Below are positions 44,243 through 55,569 of a stretch of DNA of 64,000 nt, piece by piece. Where the stretch lies: the NCBI RefSeq assembly GCF_020615385.1, contig NZ_JAJAVB010000004.1, positions 119,706 to 183,705 on the forward strand, written 5' to 3'. Positions within the stretch are counted from its first letter, which is position 1. Every line of letters begins with the position of its first letter. A program made the translations under genes and the position numbers. This DNA is from Jiella soli (lineage in GTDB: Bacteria; Pseudomonadota; Alphaproteobacteria; Rhizobiales; Rhizobiaceae). The notes beneath the pieces are model-generated. The model was not told where the DNA came from, made no database searches, and was given only the letters and a program-made list of their open reading frames with translations.

Positions 44243-44267
44243 TATATGTGAGCGTTTCAAACATATA
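44243..44267. promoter_or_regulatory. LysR-type T-N11-A box
   Basis: TATATGT (44243-44249) and ACATATA (44261-44267) form a 7-base inverted repeat across exactly 11 bases, the classical LysR T-N11-A arrangement. It lies 14 bases before the lysR start and about 75 bases upstream of the divergent DUF1127 start, so it could serve autoregulation and activation of DUF1127 from one site. Confidence 0.7.
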
Positions 44268-44281
44268 GAGGAGGGCGTCCG

Positions 44282-45187
44282 ATGAGCCGAACCAGCTCCG
44301 CTCTGCCCAATCTCGACATCGACCTCGCCCGGACCTTCGTGGCGATCTGCGAGACCGGCAATTTCTCCCGCGCGGCCGAGCGGGTGTTTCGCACGCCGTC
44401 GGCGGTCAGCCTGCAGGTGAAGAAGCTGGAGGAAACCGTCGGCCGGGCGCTGTTTCGCCGCGAGACCCGTCTGGTGGAACTCACCGGCGACGGGGAGCAT
44501 CTGCTCGGCTATGCGCGCAAGCTTCTGCGCCTCAATGACGAGGCGATGGAGTTCTTCCGCATGCCGGCGATGGAGGGCAAGGTCTGCTTCGGCGCGCCCT
44601 ACGATGCCGGGATCTACGCGATCCCCTCGATCCTGCGGCGCTTTGCCACGACGCATCCGCATGTCGAGGTCGATGTCAGGCTGGATTCCAGCGCCGAACT
44701 GCGTCGGCGTTGCGCGGCAGGCGAGATCGACGTCGCCTTGCTCGCCACCGACGACCATCCCGGCTTCCTCGCCGTGGAAGTGTATCGCGAGGCCTTGGTC
44801 TGGATCGGTCTGAAAAACGGTGCGGCCGTGGAGCGCGATCCCCTGCCGCTGGCTGTGGCGGATCAGGGCTGTGCTTGGCGCGGCGCGGCGCTCGCGGGGC
44901 TCGACGCGGCAGGTATTCGCTACCGCGTGGCCTATTCCAGCGAGAACTGCCAGGCTCAGATTGCGGCGGTCGAAGCCGATCTCGCGATTGCGGCACTGCC
45001 GCTCAGCGTCGCCTCGAACCGTCTGGTGCGGCTTGACGGGGAGGGGTCGGCGTTGCCCTCGCTCGGAACCTATCGCGTCTACATGATGAAGCGCGAGGCT
45101 GGCGGTGCCGTCGCCGATGCGCTCGCGGCGCATGTCGGCGAAGAGTTCCGCGAGCTTGAGGGACGGGGCGCTCGGATCTTCGCATGA
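44282..45187 (+). CDS. LysR-family regulator, VtlR-like
   Basis: A 301-aa transcription factor. The winged helix DIDLARTFVAICETGNFSRA then PSAVSLQVKKLEETVGRALF is followed by LTGDGEHLLGYARKLLRLND, a wording close to Brucella VtlR and related rhizobial regulators that control DUF1127 genes and AbcR small RNAs. The C-terminal two-lobe sensor domain begins at GKVCFGAPYDAGIYAIPSIL. AGGAGG lies just before the ATG. The DUF1127 neighbour and the T-N11-A box support the assignment. The effector is unknown. Confidence 0.85.
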   Translation: MSRTSSALPNLDIDLARTFVAICETGNFSRAAERVFRTPSAVSLQVKKLEETVGRALFRRETRLVELTGDGEHLLGYARKLLRLNDEAMEFFRMPAMEGKVCFGAPYDAGIYAIPSILRRFATTHPHVEVDVRLDSSAELRRRCAAGEIDVALLATDDHPGFLAVEVYREALVWIGLKNGAAVERDPLPLAVADQGCAWRGAALAGLDAAGIRYRVAYSSENCQAQIAAVEADLAIAALPLSVASNRLVRLDGEGSALPSLGTYRVYMMKREAGGAVADALAAHVGEEFRELEGRGARIFA

Positions 45188-45215
45188 CGCCGAGCGGGCC
45201 GATGAACGCGCAGGC

Positions 45216-45905
45216 TCACCCGCCGTTGATCGCGATCAGATCTGCCACCGACATCGGTTCGGGCCGGCCGGCGCTGACGGCGGCGGCAGCTCGCTGCTGG
45301 GCCTGCGGCAAGGGGGCGGATCGGGAGGCCGGCTCGGGAGGGCGCGAGGGCTGCGGGGCCGGCGCGGCGTAAGCCGTGCTGCGCGGCTCGAACCGGGACG
45401 CGTATTGCGGCGGGTTGCGGAACGGCGGATCGGTCAGCCGCCGGGCGTTCTTGCGCTTCTCGTAAAAGACGTTTCCGCCGGCTTCGACCAGATAGTGCAT
45501 GTTGGTGTAGGGGAAGGTCATTCCTGCGGTGTGGAAGAACTTGGCATTGCCCACGTAGGAGTGCCGCCAGCCCCTGGCGAGCACCTTCGTCGCCGTCCGT
45601 GAGGCGAGGTCCCGGCCCTTGGCCATGGACCGCGTCAGGACGCCCGGCGCGAACTGGTTCTTCTGCCCGACGACGGAGCATACGTCGCTCGGATAACGCG
45701 GATCGGCGACGCGGTTCATCACCACGGTCCCGACCGCGATCATGCCTTCCTCGCTGGAGCGGTTCGATTCGAAATACATGACCCGGGTCATGCATTCATG
45801 CGCGCTCATGGTGATGGTGGGGCGGCTGGCGCAGGCGCCCAGCAGCGCAAGCAGCGTCACCGAGAAGACGGTTCGAAGGCCGGGGGCCGAGATCGGAAAT
45901 GCCAT
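45216..45905 (-). CDS. Cell-wall hydrolase (SleB type) lipoprotein
   Basis: A 229-aa protein. The N-terminus carries a lipobox, LLALLGAC, with the acylated Cys at about residue 25. The Hydrolase_2/SleB domain follows (VMYFESNRSSEEGMIAVGTV then MNRVADPRYPSDVCSVV and KNQFAPGVL), with the catalytic Glu in FESNRSSEEG, a fold of lytic transglycosylases. A Pro/Ala/Arg-rich C-terminal tail of about 65 residues is disordered. It likely remodels peptidoglycan from the outer-membrane inner face. It is convergent with the LysR gene, with only 28 bases between. Confidence 0.85.
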   Translation of the reverse strand: MAFPISAPGLRTVFSVTLLALLGACASRPTITMSAHECMTRVMYFESNRSSEEGMIAVGTVVMNRVADPRYPSDVCSVVGQKNQFAPGVLTRSMAKGRDLASRTATKVLARGWRHSYVGNAKFFHTAGMTFPYTNMHYLVEAGGNVFYEKRKNARRLTDPPFRNPPQYASRFEPRSTAYAAPAPQPSRPPEPASRSAPLPQAQQRAAAAVSAGRPEPMSVADLIAINGG

Positions 45906-46114
45906 CGCTACAACTCAAGGCGTCAGTTACGTCCGCAGACGTCTCGATGCCGCAGCTTGGCTCACAAGGCCTTAACGGGTCGTGCGCGAATGCCGCATCG
46001 GCCGGGTAATGAGTTGAGATGGTTAAGCTTTTACGAAAATACGCGCCGCCGCGCCGGCTTCGCCCTCAGGACGAGGCCGTCAGCTCGACGGCGCGCCCGG
46101 TAAGGTGCTCAGGC

Positions 46115-46642
46115 TCACCGAGCGGCGGCCGGGTTTGGCGGCCTGACATCGGTCAGCGTTCCTACATGCGCCTCCGCCTCGCCGCTGATCACGCTGAACG
46201 AGCCGTCCGTCTCCAGCACCACTGCGGAGACCGATCCCATGTCCGCATGGCCCTCGCTTCGCGCAGCGGACAGCACCTCCTCCTCGGTGACCCGCTCACG
46301 CTTCAGCATGGCATTCAGGAAACTGCCGCGGAAGTAGAGAAGGCTCGGCTCGGCCTTGATCACGCTCTGGAAGCGGTTCGAATAGACCGAGCCCTGGGCG
46401 ACCCCGTATTGCAGAAGGCAGAGAAGGGCGAACGCCATCATCCCCTCCGACAGGGAAACCGAATCTGAGAGGAGGATGGTGGCGAGGGTCGAGCCCAGCG
46501 CCACCGTCACAACGAGGTCGAACGCGTTCATCTTGGAGAGGGTCCGCTTGCCGGTCACCCTCAGCATAAAGACGAGCCCGACATAGGCGAGGGTCCCAAC
46601 GATCAGGATGCGGCCGAGATCGTGCCATCCGTCAAAGAACAT
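46115..46642 (-). CDS. DUF421 (YetF-like) membrane protein
   Basis: A 175-aa inner-membrane protein. Three N-terminal helices (ILIVGTLAYVGLVFMLRVTG, AFDLVVTVALGSTLATILLS, GMMAFALLCLLQYGVAQGSV) precede a cytoplasmic YetF/DUF421 domain with RVTGKRTLSKMNAFDLVV, LLYFRGSFLNAMLKRERVTE and DMGSVSAVVLETDGSFSVI. The molecular role of the family is unknown. The ATG at 46642 lies 5 bases after the stop of the upstream secreted-protein gene, so they are likely cotranscribed. A start at 46687 inside that gene is rejected. Confidence 0.85.
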   Translation of the reverse strand: MFFDGWHDLGRILIVGTLAYVGLVFMLRVTGKRTLSKMNAFDLVVTVALGSTLATILLSDSVSLSEGMMAFALLCLLQYGVAQGSVYSNRFQSVIKAEPSLLYFRGSFLNAMLKRERVTEEEVLSAARSEGHADMGSVSAVVLETDGSFSVISGEAEAHVGTLTDVRPPNPAAAR

Positions 46643-46647
46643 CGGCG

Positions 46648-46983
46648 TCAGCCCGCTCCGGTCAGGCTGTCGCAGCGGACCCACCATTTGTCGGGCATGG
46701 CGGCGGACCGCAGCTGATTGATGATGCCCTCATCGCCATTGGCGAAGTCGAGGACGCAGAGCTGGCCGTTTTCGCTCCTGACCGGGGTGATGGTGATCTG
46801 GCGGCAGCCGTCCGGGCTGAGCTGTCCGTCACTGTTGATGACCTGCTGCAGGTCCTGTTCGCTCTGGCAGGCCGAGACGGTCCGCTGGGCGGAGGCGCCG
46901 GTGGCGTCCTGCGCGAGGGCCGAACCGGCGAGCCCGGGCAGAAGAAGGGCGGCGGCGGCGATAAAAGTCGGGACACGGGCCAT
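46648..46983 (-). CDS. Small secreted protein of unknown function
   Basis: A 111-aa protein with a signal peptide (MARVPTFIAAAALLLPGLAG, then SALAQ, cleavage after ALA). The mature 85 residues contain four Cys (SACQSEQ, PDGCRQI, GQLCVLDF, VRCDSL), consistent with two disulfides, and no family I recognise. AAGGAG lies 11 bases before the ATG. It sits directly upstream of the DUF421 gene. Confidence 0.65.
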   Translation of the reverse strand: MARVPTFIAAAALLLPGLAGSALAQDATGASAQRTVSACQSEQDLQQVINSDGQLSPDGCRQITITPVRSENGQLCVLDFANGDEGIINQLRSAAMPDKWWVRCDSLTGAG

Positions 46984-47166
46984 GCGGCATGAGCTCCTTG
47001 TTCGGCACGCCCGCCACCTTGATGGCGCCGGGCGGGGAGGGGATGTGGCGGATGCGCGTTCGGCATCCGCTCTTCAAACCGGCCGCAACGCCGCAAGTTC
47101 CCGGATCGGCGCGGGAGGAAGCCTCGTCGCGCCTGATGGCGGGGCCGCCGTCCTCCGGCCGGTGGA

Positions 47167-47910
47167 TCAGGCCTTGAGGGTCTCTTCGAAGAAGGTCAGG
47201 AGCCGCCGCCAGTGCCGTTCGGCGCCGCCCTCGTCGTAGACGCCGTGGTCGGGAACGGTCCAGCCGTGCTGCATCCCCTTGTAGTTTTCGAGAGTGAAGT
47301 CGACCTCGGCGAGGCGCATGGCGTCGGCGAGCTTGGTCGACTGCTCCGGCGGAAAGCTGCGGTCGGTGCTGGCGGCCCCGACATAGATCCGGCCGCGTAT
47401 CTCACCGGCAAGCCGATGCGGCGCGTCCGGATCGTCATTGGCGAGCCCGCCGCCGTGAAAACTCGCGCCGGCGGCGACCTTGTCGGGATAATAGGCCGCG
47501 GCGCCCAGGGCGAACTTGCCGCCCATGCAATAGCCGACCGTGCCGACCGGACCATCGACGCCGTTCTCAACAAGCGTCCGGAGGAAATGTCCGGTGTCCC
47601 CTTTCACCTTCGCCTGCGTGGTGTCGCCGATCATGCCCATGATCTTTGCCTTGGTATCGGGCTCGGAGAAGGCGGTCTTGGCGTCGAGCGGTCCGTAGTC
47701 GCCGAACCGGTAGAAGAGGTCGGGCACGAGGACGACATAGCCGGCCTCGGCGAGTCGCTCGGCCATGCCGTCGAGGGCGGGGCGTAGGCCGAAGGCGTCC
47801 ATGTAGAGTATGACGCCGGCCCGGGCCCCGGCAGTCGTCTCCGACGGCGTGAAGATGCCGGCGGGAACGGTGCCGTCCGACGTCTTGATCGTGATGTCCT
47901 GTTTTGCCAT
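47167..47910 (-). CDS. Dienelactone hydrolase family protein
   Basis: A 247-aa alpha/beta hydrolase of the DLH family. Nucleophile Cys128 lies in GTVGYCMGGKFALG, the catalytic Asp in VGAASTDRSFPPEQ, and the His in YKGMQHGWTVPDH. GVILYMDAFGLRPALDGMAE is the family N-terminal segment. DLH enzymes open dienelactones in chloroaromatic breakdown, but many homologues have other ester substrates, and no such pathway is nearby. GGGAGA lies 6 bases before the ATG at 47910. Confidence 0.9.
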   Translation of the reverse strand: MAKQDITIKTSDGTVPAGIFTPSETTAGARAGVILYMDAFGLRPALDGMAERLAEAGYVVLVPDLFYRFGDYGPLDAKTAFSEPDTKAKIMGMIGDTTQAKVKGDTGHFLRTLVENGVDGPVGTVGYCMGGKFALGAAAYYPDKVAAGASFHGGGLANDDPDAPHRLAGEIRGRIYVGAASTDRSFPPEQSTKLADAMRLAEVDFTLENYKGMQHGWTVPDHGVYDEGGAERHWRRLLTFFEETLKA

Positions 47911-48185
47911 GTGAATCTCCCAAGCGTGGGCGGTCTTCGGGCGATCCCGAGGGGCCGCGGTCCGGGCCGGACATGGCTCCGGTGCCCGTTCTGTCCACGC
48001 CGCGCGGACATTGCCGGCGTTCAACGTGGCGTTCACCTTGACCCTGCGGGAGCGCATTGCTATAGGGCGGCCTGATTATGGGCGTCGCATGGCTGCGCCC
48101 GTTCTTTTCGCCCTATTCGCAACCGACTGACAAGAAGACGGCCCGGGCCCTCCGGCTCGAGAGTCGATCGACGAACGGAGACAAA

Positions 48186-48602
48186 ATGTTCGCAGTCATC
48201 AAAACCGGCGGCAAGCAGTACCGCGTCGCCCCGGAAGACCAGTTCACCATCGAACGCGTGCCCGGCGAGGCCGGCGACACCGTGACGTTCGGCGAGGTCC
48301 TGATGGTCGATTCGACCATCGGTGCTCCCCTCGTCGAGGGCGCGAGCGTCACCGCCGAGATCGTCGAGCAGACGCGCGGCAAGAAGGTGATCTCCTTCAA
48401 GAAGCGCCGGCGCCAGAATTCCAAGCGCACGCGCGGCCATCGCCAGGACCTGACGCTGATCCGCGTCTCGGAGATCCTGACCGGCGGCAAGGCAGCGCCG
48501 AAGAAGGCCGCGGCCAAGGCGGAAGCCAAGTCCGAGGCGCCGAAGAAGACGGCCGCAACGGATGGTCCGGGTGCTGAGGCCGAAGGCGCCGACGCCAGCT
48601 AA
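48186..48602 (+). CDS. rplU: 50S ribosomal protein L21
   Basis: A 138-aa large-subunit protein. The normal L21 domain occupies residues 1-102 ([48 protein letters not shown]). An additional 35-residue Lys/Ala-rich tail ([20 protein letters not shown]) is found in many alphaproteobacterial L21 proteins. GGAGA precedes the ATG. It forms the conserved rplU-rpmA operon with L27, 80 bases downstream. Confidence 0.97.
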   Translation: MFAVIKTGGKQYRVAPEDQFTIERVPGEAGDTVTFGEVLMVDSTIGAPLVEGASVTAEIVEQTRGKKVISFKKRRRQNSKRTRGHRQDLTLIRVSEILTGGKAAPKKAAAKAEAKSEAPKKTAATDGPGAEAEGADAS

Positions 48603-48682
48603 GCGGCCGGCGACGGCAGGTAAGAGTTTCGAGCGGGAACGCTGCGGCGTTCCCCGGCCTTCAGGGGCAAGGAGATTAGTGG

Positions 48683-48952
48683 ATGGCACATAAGAAAGCA
48701 GGCGGTTCCTCGCGCAATGGTCGCGATTCGGAATCCAAGCGCCTCGGCGTGAAGAAGTTCGGCGGCGAGGCCGTCATTCCCGGCAATATCATCATTCGTC
48801 AGCGCGGCACGCGCTGGCACCCGGGCGTCAATGTCGGCATGGGCAAGGACCATACGCTGTTCGCCACTGCCGAGGGAACCGTGGCCTTCCAGAAGAAGGC
48901 CAACGGCCGAACCTACGTAGCCATTATGCCGAAAGCAGAAGCCGCCGAATGA
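48683..48952 (+). CDS. rpmA: 50S ribosomal protein L27
   Basis: An 89-aa ribosomal protein whose N-terminal tail reaches the peptidyl-transferase centre. [20 protein letters not shown] and [20 protein letters not shown] are diagnostic. It has no cleavable N-terminal extension of the Firmicute type. It is followed by a strong terminator. Confidence 0.98.
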   Translation: MAHKKAGGSSRNGRDSESKRLGVKKFGGEAVIPGNIIIRQRGTRWHPGVNVGMGKDHTLFATAEGTVAFQKKANGRTYVAIMPKAEAAE

Positions 48953-49027
48953 CCGGAGCTTCTAAGCGCCGGCGTTCCACCGACCCGGCGCTCTAGACCT
49001 CCGAAGCACATCGGATCTCAGGCAGCG

Positions 49028-49059
49028 AAAGGGGAGATGGACCGCCGTCTCCCCTTTTT
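49028..49059 (+). terminator. Terminator of rplU-rpmA
   Basis: AAAGGGGAGA / TCTCCCCTTT stem (core GGGGAGA 49031-49037, TCTCCCC 49048-49054) followed by TTTTTC. Confidence 0.85.
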
Positions 49060-49081
49060 CGCATGCAGGAGGGACGATGCG

Positions 49082-49672
49082 ATGACCGAGGACCTGACCG
49101 AAAGGCGCGAGGATCTGAGCGAGCGCCGGGCGACCCGCGCGCTGGTGACGCCGCGGCTCCGGCTGCGGCCAGTGGCCAAGACTGATGCCGAGGCGATCGC
49201 GAATCTGATCAGTGACCGCGACGTTGCGAAAATGCTGTCGCGCGTGCCCTGGCCCTACCACCTCGAGGATGCCGAGGCCTTCATCGCCAACCACGGCGAC
49301 GAGATCGTCTTCGCGATCTGCCCGAAGGCGGGCGGCGATCTTGCCGGCCTGTGTTCGCTGAAGTTGAATCCCGAGGTGCGCCGGGCCGAGATCGGCTATT
49401 GGATCGGCCGGCCCTATTGGGGCAATGGCTACGCCACGGAGGCCGCGCAGTCGGTGATCGACTACGGCTTCGTGGCTCTCGATCTCCGGGCGATCGACGT
49501 CAGCTGCCGGGTGATCAACGAGGCCTCGCGCCGGGTCATCTGGAAGTGTGGCTTCCACTTCTGCGGCAACGGGATGATCGACACGGTCGCCTCCGGACGA
49601 GTGGCGAGCGAGCACTTCACCATGGATCGCAGCTGCTGGACCTCGCTGAAGGCCTGGGGTTGCGGCAAATGA
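49082..49672 (+). CDS. GNAT-family N-acetyltransferase (RimJ/RimL type)
   Basis: A 196-aa acetyltransferase. VTPRLRLRPVAKTDAEAIAN is the RimJ/RimL-like beginning, and YWIGRPYWGNGYATEAAQSV holds the acetyl-CoA pyrophosphate loop (WGNGYA). NEASRRVIWKCGF is the conserved motif B helix. The acceptor, whether a ribosomal protein N-terminus or a small amine, cannot be told. AGGAGG lies 9 bases upstream of the ATG. It overlaps the next gene by four bases. A similar GNAT gene between rpmA and obgE is common in Rhizobiales. Confidence 0.88.
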   Translation: MTEDLTERREDLSERRATRALVTPRLRLRPVAKTDAEAIANLISDRDVAKMLSRVPWPYHLEDAEAFIANHGDEIVFAICPKAGGDLAGLCSLKLNPEVRRAEIGYWIGRPYWGNGYATEAAQSVIDYGFVALDLRAIDVSCRVINEASRRVIWKCGFHFCGNGMIDTVASGRVASEHFTMDRSCWTSLKAWGCGK

Positions 49673-50283
49673 GCGGCAGAGCGTCGCGAGGCGAGAGTGT
49701 CTTCGCTCTGCTGCGCCGGTGCCGGACGGGCCTCCTGTCCGCACTGGTGATCCTCGCCGGTCTCGCGGTGCCGTACTCGGCGGGGGCTCGTTCGGCAGCG
49801 CCCGCCGCGACGGATTTCTCCCTGCTCTCGTTCTTCGACGGCAGGACCTATTCCCGGGGCGAGACGACGACGGCGCTGGTCTCGACCGAGGCCTTCACCG
49901 CCCGCTTTCACGGCGAGCGGCAAGGCGACAAATTCGTTCTCGACGAGCGTTTCCGCTTTAAGGACGCCACCCGCCTGCAGCATTGGGAGCTGAGGCGGAC
50001 GCCTGGTGGCGTCTATTCAGGCACGGTCTCGACCGAGCTGGAGACGGGCCGCATGTCGCCGAGGGTGCGGGTGAAGGGCCAGTCGATGGATGGCGGTGTC
50101 GTCCTTCGCTATGACGGCTACGCCCCCGGCGGTGGCGAGACGCTGCTCGGCTTTCGCCACGTGTTGACGCCGCAGCCGGACGGGACGGTGACAAACCATG
50201 TCACCGTCTCGAAATTCGCCATTCCCGTCGCCTCGTCGACGGTCGTCTTTTCGAAGCGGCGCCTTCCGGCCGGCCAGTCGTGA
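49669..50283 (+). CDS. DUF3833-like exported protein
   Basis: A 204-aa protein with a long N-terminal region (ARASRG-type basic start) and a hydrophobic segment LLSALVILAGLAVPYSAGAR that is probably an uncleaved or Sec signal. The remainder is beta-rich (FDGRTYSRGETTTALVSTEA, FVLDERFRFKDATRLQHWEL, YSGTVSTELETGRMSPRVRV) and resembles the DUF3833 lipocalin-like family of periplasmic proteins, although a lipobox Cys is not evident. Function unknown. Translation is coupled to the acetyltransferase (ATGA). Confidence 0.65.
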   Translation: MSGRASRGESVFALLRRCRTGLLSALVILAGLAVPYSAGARSAAPAATDFSLLSFFDGRTYSRGETTTALVSTEAFTARFHGERQGDKFVLDERFRFKDATRLQHWELRRTPGGVYSGTVSTELETGRMSPRVRVKGQSMDGGVVLRYDGYAPGGGETLLGFRHVLTPQPDGTVTNHVTVSKFAIPVASSTVVFSKRRLPAGQS

Positions 50284-50374
50284 CCGGCGCCGCCGTTTTC
50301 AATCGCCGCCGACGCGGTTATGAGAGGCGGTCGCGAGGCCGACCCCTTTCGGACGCAAGACGCGAAAGAGTTGA

Positions 50375-52584
<2,210 letters not shown>

Positions 52585-52599
52585 AGGGAAGGGGAGACG

Positions 52600-53886
52600 A
52601 TGCTCGACAGGGCGACGACGGAGACAGGCTCAATTGCGGGCCTGATGCAGGACCTGGGTGCAAAGGCCCGCAAGGCCGCCCGCGCGTTGGCACTCGTCCC
52701 GGGCGACAGGAAGAACGCGGCGTTGAACGCCATGGCCGATGCCGTTCTTGTGAATTCAATCATCATCCTCGCCGAGAACGCCGCCGATGTCGAACGCGCC
52801 GAGGCCGCCGGCATGACCGGCTCGTTTCTCGACCGGCTGACGCTGACCGAGGAGCGGGTCGCGGCGATTGCCGAGGGCCTGCGGCAGGTCGCGGCGCTGG
52901 ACGATCCGGTCGGGCAGGTGATCGCAGCCTGGGATCGGCCGAACGGGCTCAAGATCGAGCGCGTCAGGACGCCGCTCGGTGTCATCGGCGTCATCTACGA
53001 GAGCCGGCCGAACGTCACCGCCGATGCCGGCGCCCTGTGCCTGAAGTCCGGCAATGCCGTCATCCTGCGCGGCGGCTCGGATTCCGCGCGGTCTTCCGCT
53101 GCGATCCATGCGGCCATGGTTGCAGGGCTTCGCCGTGCCGGTCTGCCGGAAGAGGCGATCCAGATCGTACCCACGAGCGACCGCTCTGCCGTAGGCGAAA
53201 TGCTGAAAGGCCTCGGCGGCAATCTCGACGTCATCGTGCCGCGTGGCGGCCGCTCGCTGGTGGCCCGCGTCCAGGAGGAGGCGCGCGTGCCGGTCTTCGC
53301 GCATCTCGAAGGCCTCTGCCACGTCTATGTCGATCGCTCGGCGAATGTCGACATGGCGGTTTCGCTGGTCGTCAATTCGAAGATGCGGCGCACCGGCATC
53401 TGCGGCGCAGCCGAGACGTTGCTCGTCGATCGGGCGGCCGCCGACACGCATCTTCGGCCGATCCTCGAGGCGCTGCGGGTGGCGGGCTGCGAAATCCGCG
53501 CGAGCGGCGCGGTGCGCGAGTATTTTCCCGCGGCGCTGCTCGCGAGCGCGGAGGACTTCGACACCGAATATCTCGACGCGATCATCTCGGTCGACCTCGT
53601 CGACGGCGTCGATGGCGCGATTGCCCATATCGAGACGCACTCATCGCATCATACAGAGGCGATCGTCGCCGACGATCAGGCGGCGGCCGATGCCTTTTTC
53701 GCGGGGATCGATTCCGCGATCCTTCTCCACAATGCCTCCACCCAGTTCGCCGACGGCGGCGAGTTCGGCATGGGGGCGGAAATCGGGATCGCCACCGGCA
53801 AGATGCATGCGCGCGGTCCGGTCGGCGTCGAGCAGCTGACGAGCTTCAACTACCGGGTTCGCGGCGCCGGTCAGACGCGACCGTGA
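52600..53886 (+). CDS. proA: Gamma-glutamyl phosphate reductase
   Basis: Second step of proline synthesis (428 aa): NADPH-dependent reduction of glutamyl phosphate to the semialdehyde. An aldehyde-dehydrogenase-like fold with [39 protein letters not shown], the active-site Cys in [15 protein letters not shown] and the C-terminal [15 protein letters not shown]. It shares a GTGA overlap with nadD. Confidence 0.97.
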   Translation: MLDRATTETGSIAGLMQDLGAKARKAARALALVPGDRKNAALNAMADAVLVNSIIILAENAADVERAEAAGMTGSFLDRLTLTEERVAAIAEGLRQVAALDDPVGQVIAAWDRPNGLKIERVRTPLGVIGVIYESRPNVTADAGALCLKSGNAVILRGGSDSARSSAAIHAAMVAGLRRAGLPEEAIQIVPTSDRSAVGEMLKGLGGNLDVIVPRGGRSLVARVQEEARVPVFAHLEGLCHVYVDRSANVDMAVSLVVNSKMRRTGICGAAETLLVDRAAADTHLRPILEALRVAGCEIRASGAVREYFPAALLASAEDFDTEYLDAIISVDLVDGVDGAIAHIETHSSHHTEAIVADDQAAADAFFAGIDSAILLHNASTQFADGGEFGMGAEIGIATGKMHARGPVGVEQLTSFNYRVRGAGQTRP

Positions 53887-54533
53887 GAGCATCGGCTTCG
53901 CAGTCCGATCCGGCCGGTCTCGACCGGCGGGCGCTGGTCATTCCACATACCGAACCGGGCATGGCGATCGGCCTCTTCGGCGGCTCGTTCAACCCGCCGC
54001 ATGCGGGCCATCTTCTCGTGGCCGAGACGGCGTTCCGCCGCCTTGGTCTCGATCGCGTCTGGTGGATGGTCAGCCCGGGCAATCCCCTGAAGGACCACGG
54101 CATCCTGCGCCCGATCGCCGAGCGGGTGGCGGCGAGCCGAAAGCTGGCCTTCTCGCCCCGCTTCGACGTCACCGCCTTCGAGGCTGTACATCGGGTCCGT
54201 TTCACTGCCGATGCGCTGCGGATCCTCCAGGCGCGCCGGCCAGACGTGCGGTTCGTCTGGATCATCGGGGCCGACAGCCTCGGCACCATCCACCGCTGGC
54301 AGGACTGGCGCTGGATCGTCGAGACGACGCCGATTGCGGTGGTCGACCGGCCCGGCGCGACGCTTGCGGCCCTGTCCTCTCCGATGGCGCGGACATACGG
54401 GTTTGCCAGGCTCCCGGAGTCTGCAGCCACGGCTCTCGCTTTCCGCCGGGCACCCGCCTGGGTCTTCCTGCACGGGCCGCGGACGCCGATTTCCTCCACG
54501 CTCATTCGCGACAAGGTTGGCTCCTCGTCTTGA
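53883..54533 (+). CDS. nadD: Nicotinate-nucleotide adenylyltransferase
   Basis: Makes nicotinic acid adenine dinucleotide from NaMN and ATP (216 aa). The nucleotidyltransferase motif [19 protein letters not shown] (HxGH), [33 protein letters not shown] and the C-terminal ISSTLIRDK (ISSTxIR) are intact. The GTG at 53883, coupled to proA, gives an N-terminal extension whose end (PHTEPGM) is conserved in Rhizobiales. An internal ATG at 53961 is the alternative. Confidence 0.95.
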   Translation: MRASASQSDPAGLDRRALVIPHTEPGMAIGLFGGSFNPPHAGHLLVAETAFRRLGLDRVWWMVSPGNPLKDHGILRPIAERVAASRKLAFSPRFDVTAFEAVHRVRFTADALRILQARRPDVRFVWIIGADSLGTIHRWQDWRWIVETTPIAVVDRPGATLAALSSPMARTYGFARLPESAATALAFRRAPAWVFLHGPRTPISSTLIRDKVGSSS

Positions 54534-54617
54534 AACGGACACGGAACACTGCCTACATTGCTATTACCGGACGCATCTGGCGGTCGGTAATCTTGCCCGA
54601 GGAAAGGGAAAACGACA

Positions 54618-55034
54618 CTGAGACCTGCGGCTGAAGCGAAGGACGTCTACCAGACTGCACCTTCCGACGCGCCCGCCACCGAATTGTCGGATGGCCGGTC
54701 CGCACTCGATCTCGTCATTCGGAGCCTTGAAGACTCGAAGGGCGAGGACATCGTCTCCATCGACATGAAGGGCAAGTCGGCCCTTGCCGACCACATGGTG
54801 ATTGTCTCCGGACGCTCGCATCGCCATGTCGTCGCCGTCGCCGACCACGTCCTGCGCGACCTCAAGGACGGCGGTTTCGGCCCGTCCCGGGTCGAGGGCC
54901 TTCAGAACGGCGATTGGGTCCTGATCGATACGGGCGATATCATCGTCCATATCTTCCGGCCCGAAATCCGCAGCTTCTACAATATCGAGAAGATGTGGAC
55001 CGTCGGCGACGTCGGAGACTCGACGGTCCATTGA
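54618..55034 (+). CDS. rsfS: Ribosome silencing factor RsfS
   Basis: RsfS/Iojap protein that binds L14 and blocks subunit joining in starvation. The domain runs LDLVIRSLEDSKGEDIVSID, KSALADHMVIVSGRSHRHV, and GDWVLIDTGDIIVHIFRPE with the final YNIEKMW. No ATG or GTG exists in frame: the stop at 54588 precedes only a CTG (54618) and a TTG (54684). The CTG has AGGAAAGGG 9 bases upstream and yields LRPAAEAKDVYQTAPSDAPA ahead of the domain (138 aa). The TTG has no ribosome site and gives 116 aa. CTG is therefore preferred, with real uncertainty. Confidence 0.85.
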   Translation: MRPAAEAKDVYQTAPSDAPATELSDGRSALDLVIRSLEDSKGEDIVSIDMKGKSALADHMVIVSGRSHRHVVAVADHVLRDLKDGGFGPSRVEGLQNGDWVLIDTGDIIVHIFRPEIRSFYNIEKMWTVGDVGDSTVH

Positions 55035-55086
55035 CCGTCGAGATGATGGGATGCCAATTGGCTCGACCGGCGCACGAGGCCGGTCG

Positions 55087-55569
55087 ATGAGGCTTGCTGT
55101 TGCGGCTGTCGGCCGAATGAAGGCCGGGCCCGAGCGAGAGCTGTCCGAGCGGTATTTCGACCGGCTGAAGAAGGCCGGGCCTGCCGTCGCGTTCGAGTTC
55201 CAAAGCCTTGCCGAATATCCCGAATCGCGGCTGGGCTCGGTCACCGAGCGCCGCCGCGACGAGGCCGAGCGGCTTGGCGCAGCGATACCCGAGGGCGCCG
55301 TCCGCGTGGTTCTCGACGAGACGGGGAAGACTCTCACCTCTGAGGACTTCGCCGAAGCGCTGGCGAAATTCCGCGACACTGGCCGCCGGGACCTCGTCTT
55401 TCTGATCGGCGGACCGGACGGGCACGATCCTTCGCTGACGTCGTCCGCGGACCTCGTCCTGTCGCTCGGGCGCATGACTTTTCCGCATCAGATCGCGCGG
55501 ATTCTTCTCGCCGAGCAGATCTATCGCTCAGCCACCATCCTCGCCGGCCATCCCTATCACCGCAGCTGA
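55087..55569 (+). CDS. rlmH: 23S rRNA (pseudouridine(1915)-N3)-methyltransferase
   Basis: A 160-aa SPOUT methyltransferase that methylates pseudouridine 1915 in helix 69 of 23S rRNA. The knotted C-terminal half LVFLIGGPDGHDPSLTSSAD and LSLGRMTFPHQIARILLAEQ and the ending YRSATILAGHPYHRS are diagnostic. It follows rsfS by 52 bases in the standard order. A longer frame from 55051 is rejected because MRLAVAAVGRMK is the conserved start. Confidence 0.96.
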   Translation: MRLAVAAVGRMKAGPERELSERYFDRLKKAGPAVAFEFQSLAEYPESRLGSVTERRRDEAERLGAAIPEGAVRVVLDETGKTLTSEDFAEALAKFRDTGRRDLVFLIGGPDGHDPSLTSSADLVLSLGRMTFPHQIARILLAEQIYRSATILAGHPYHRS

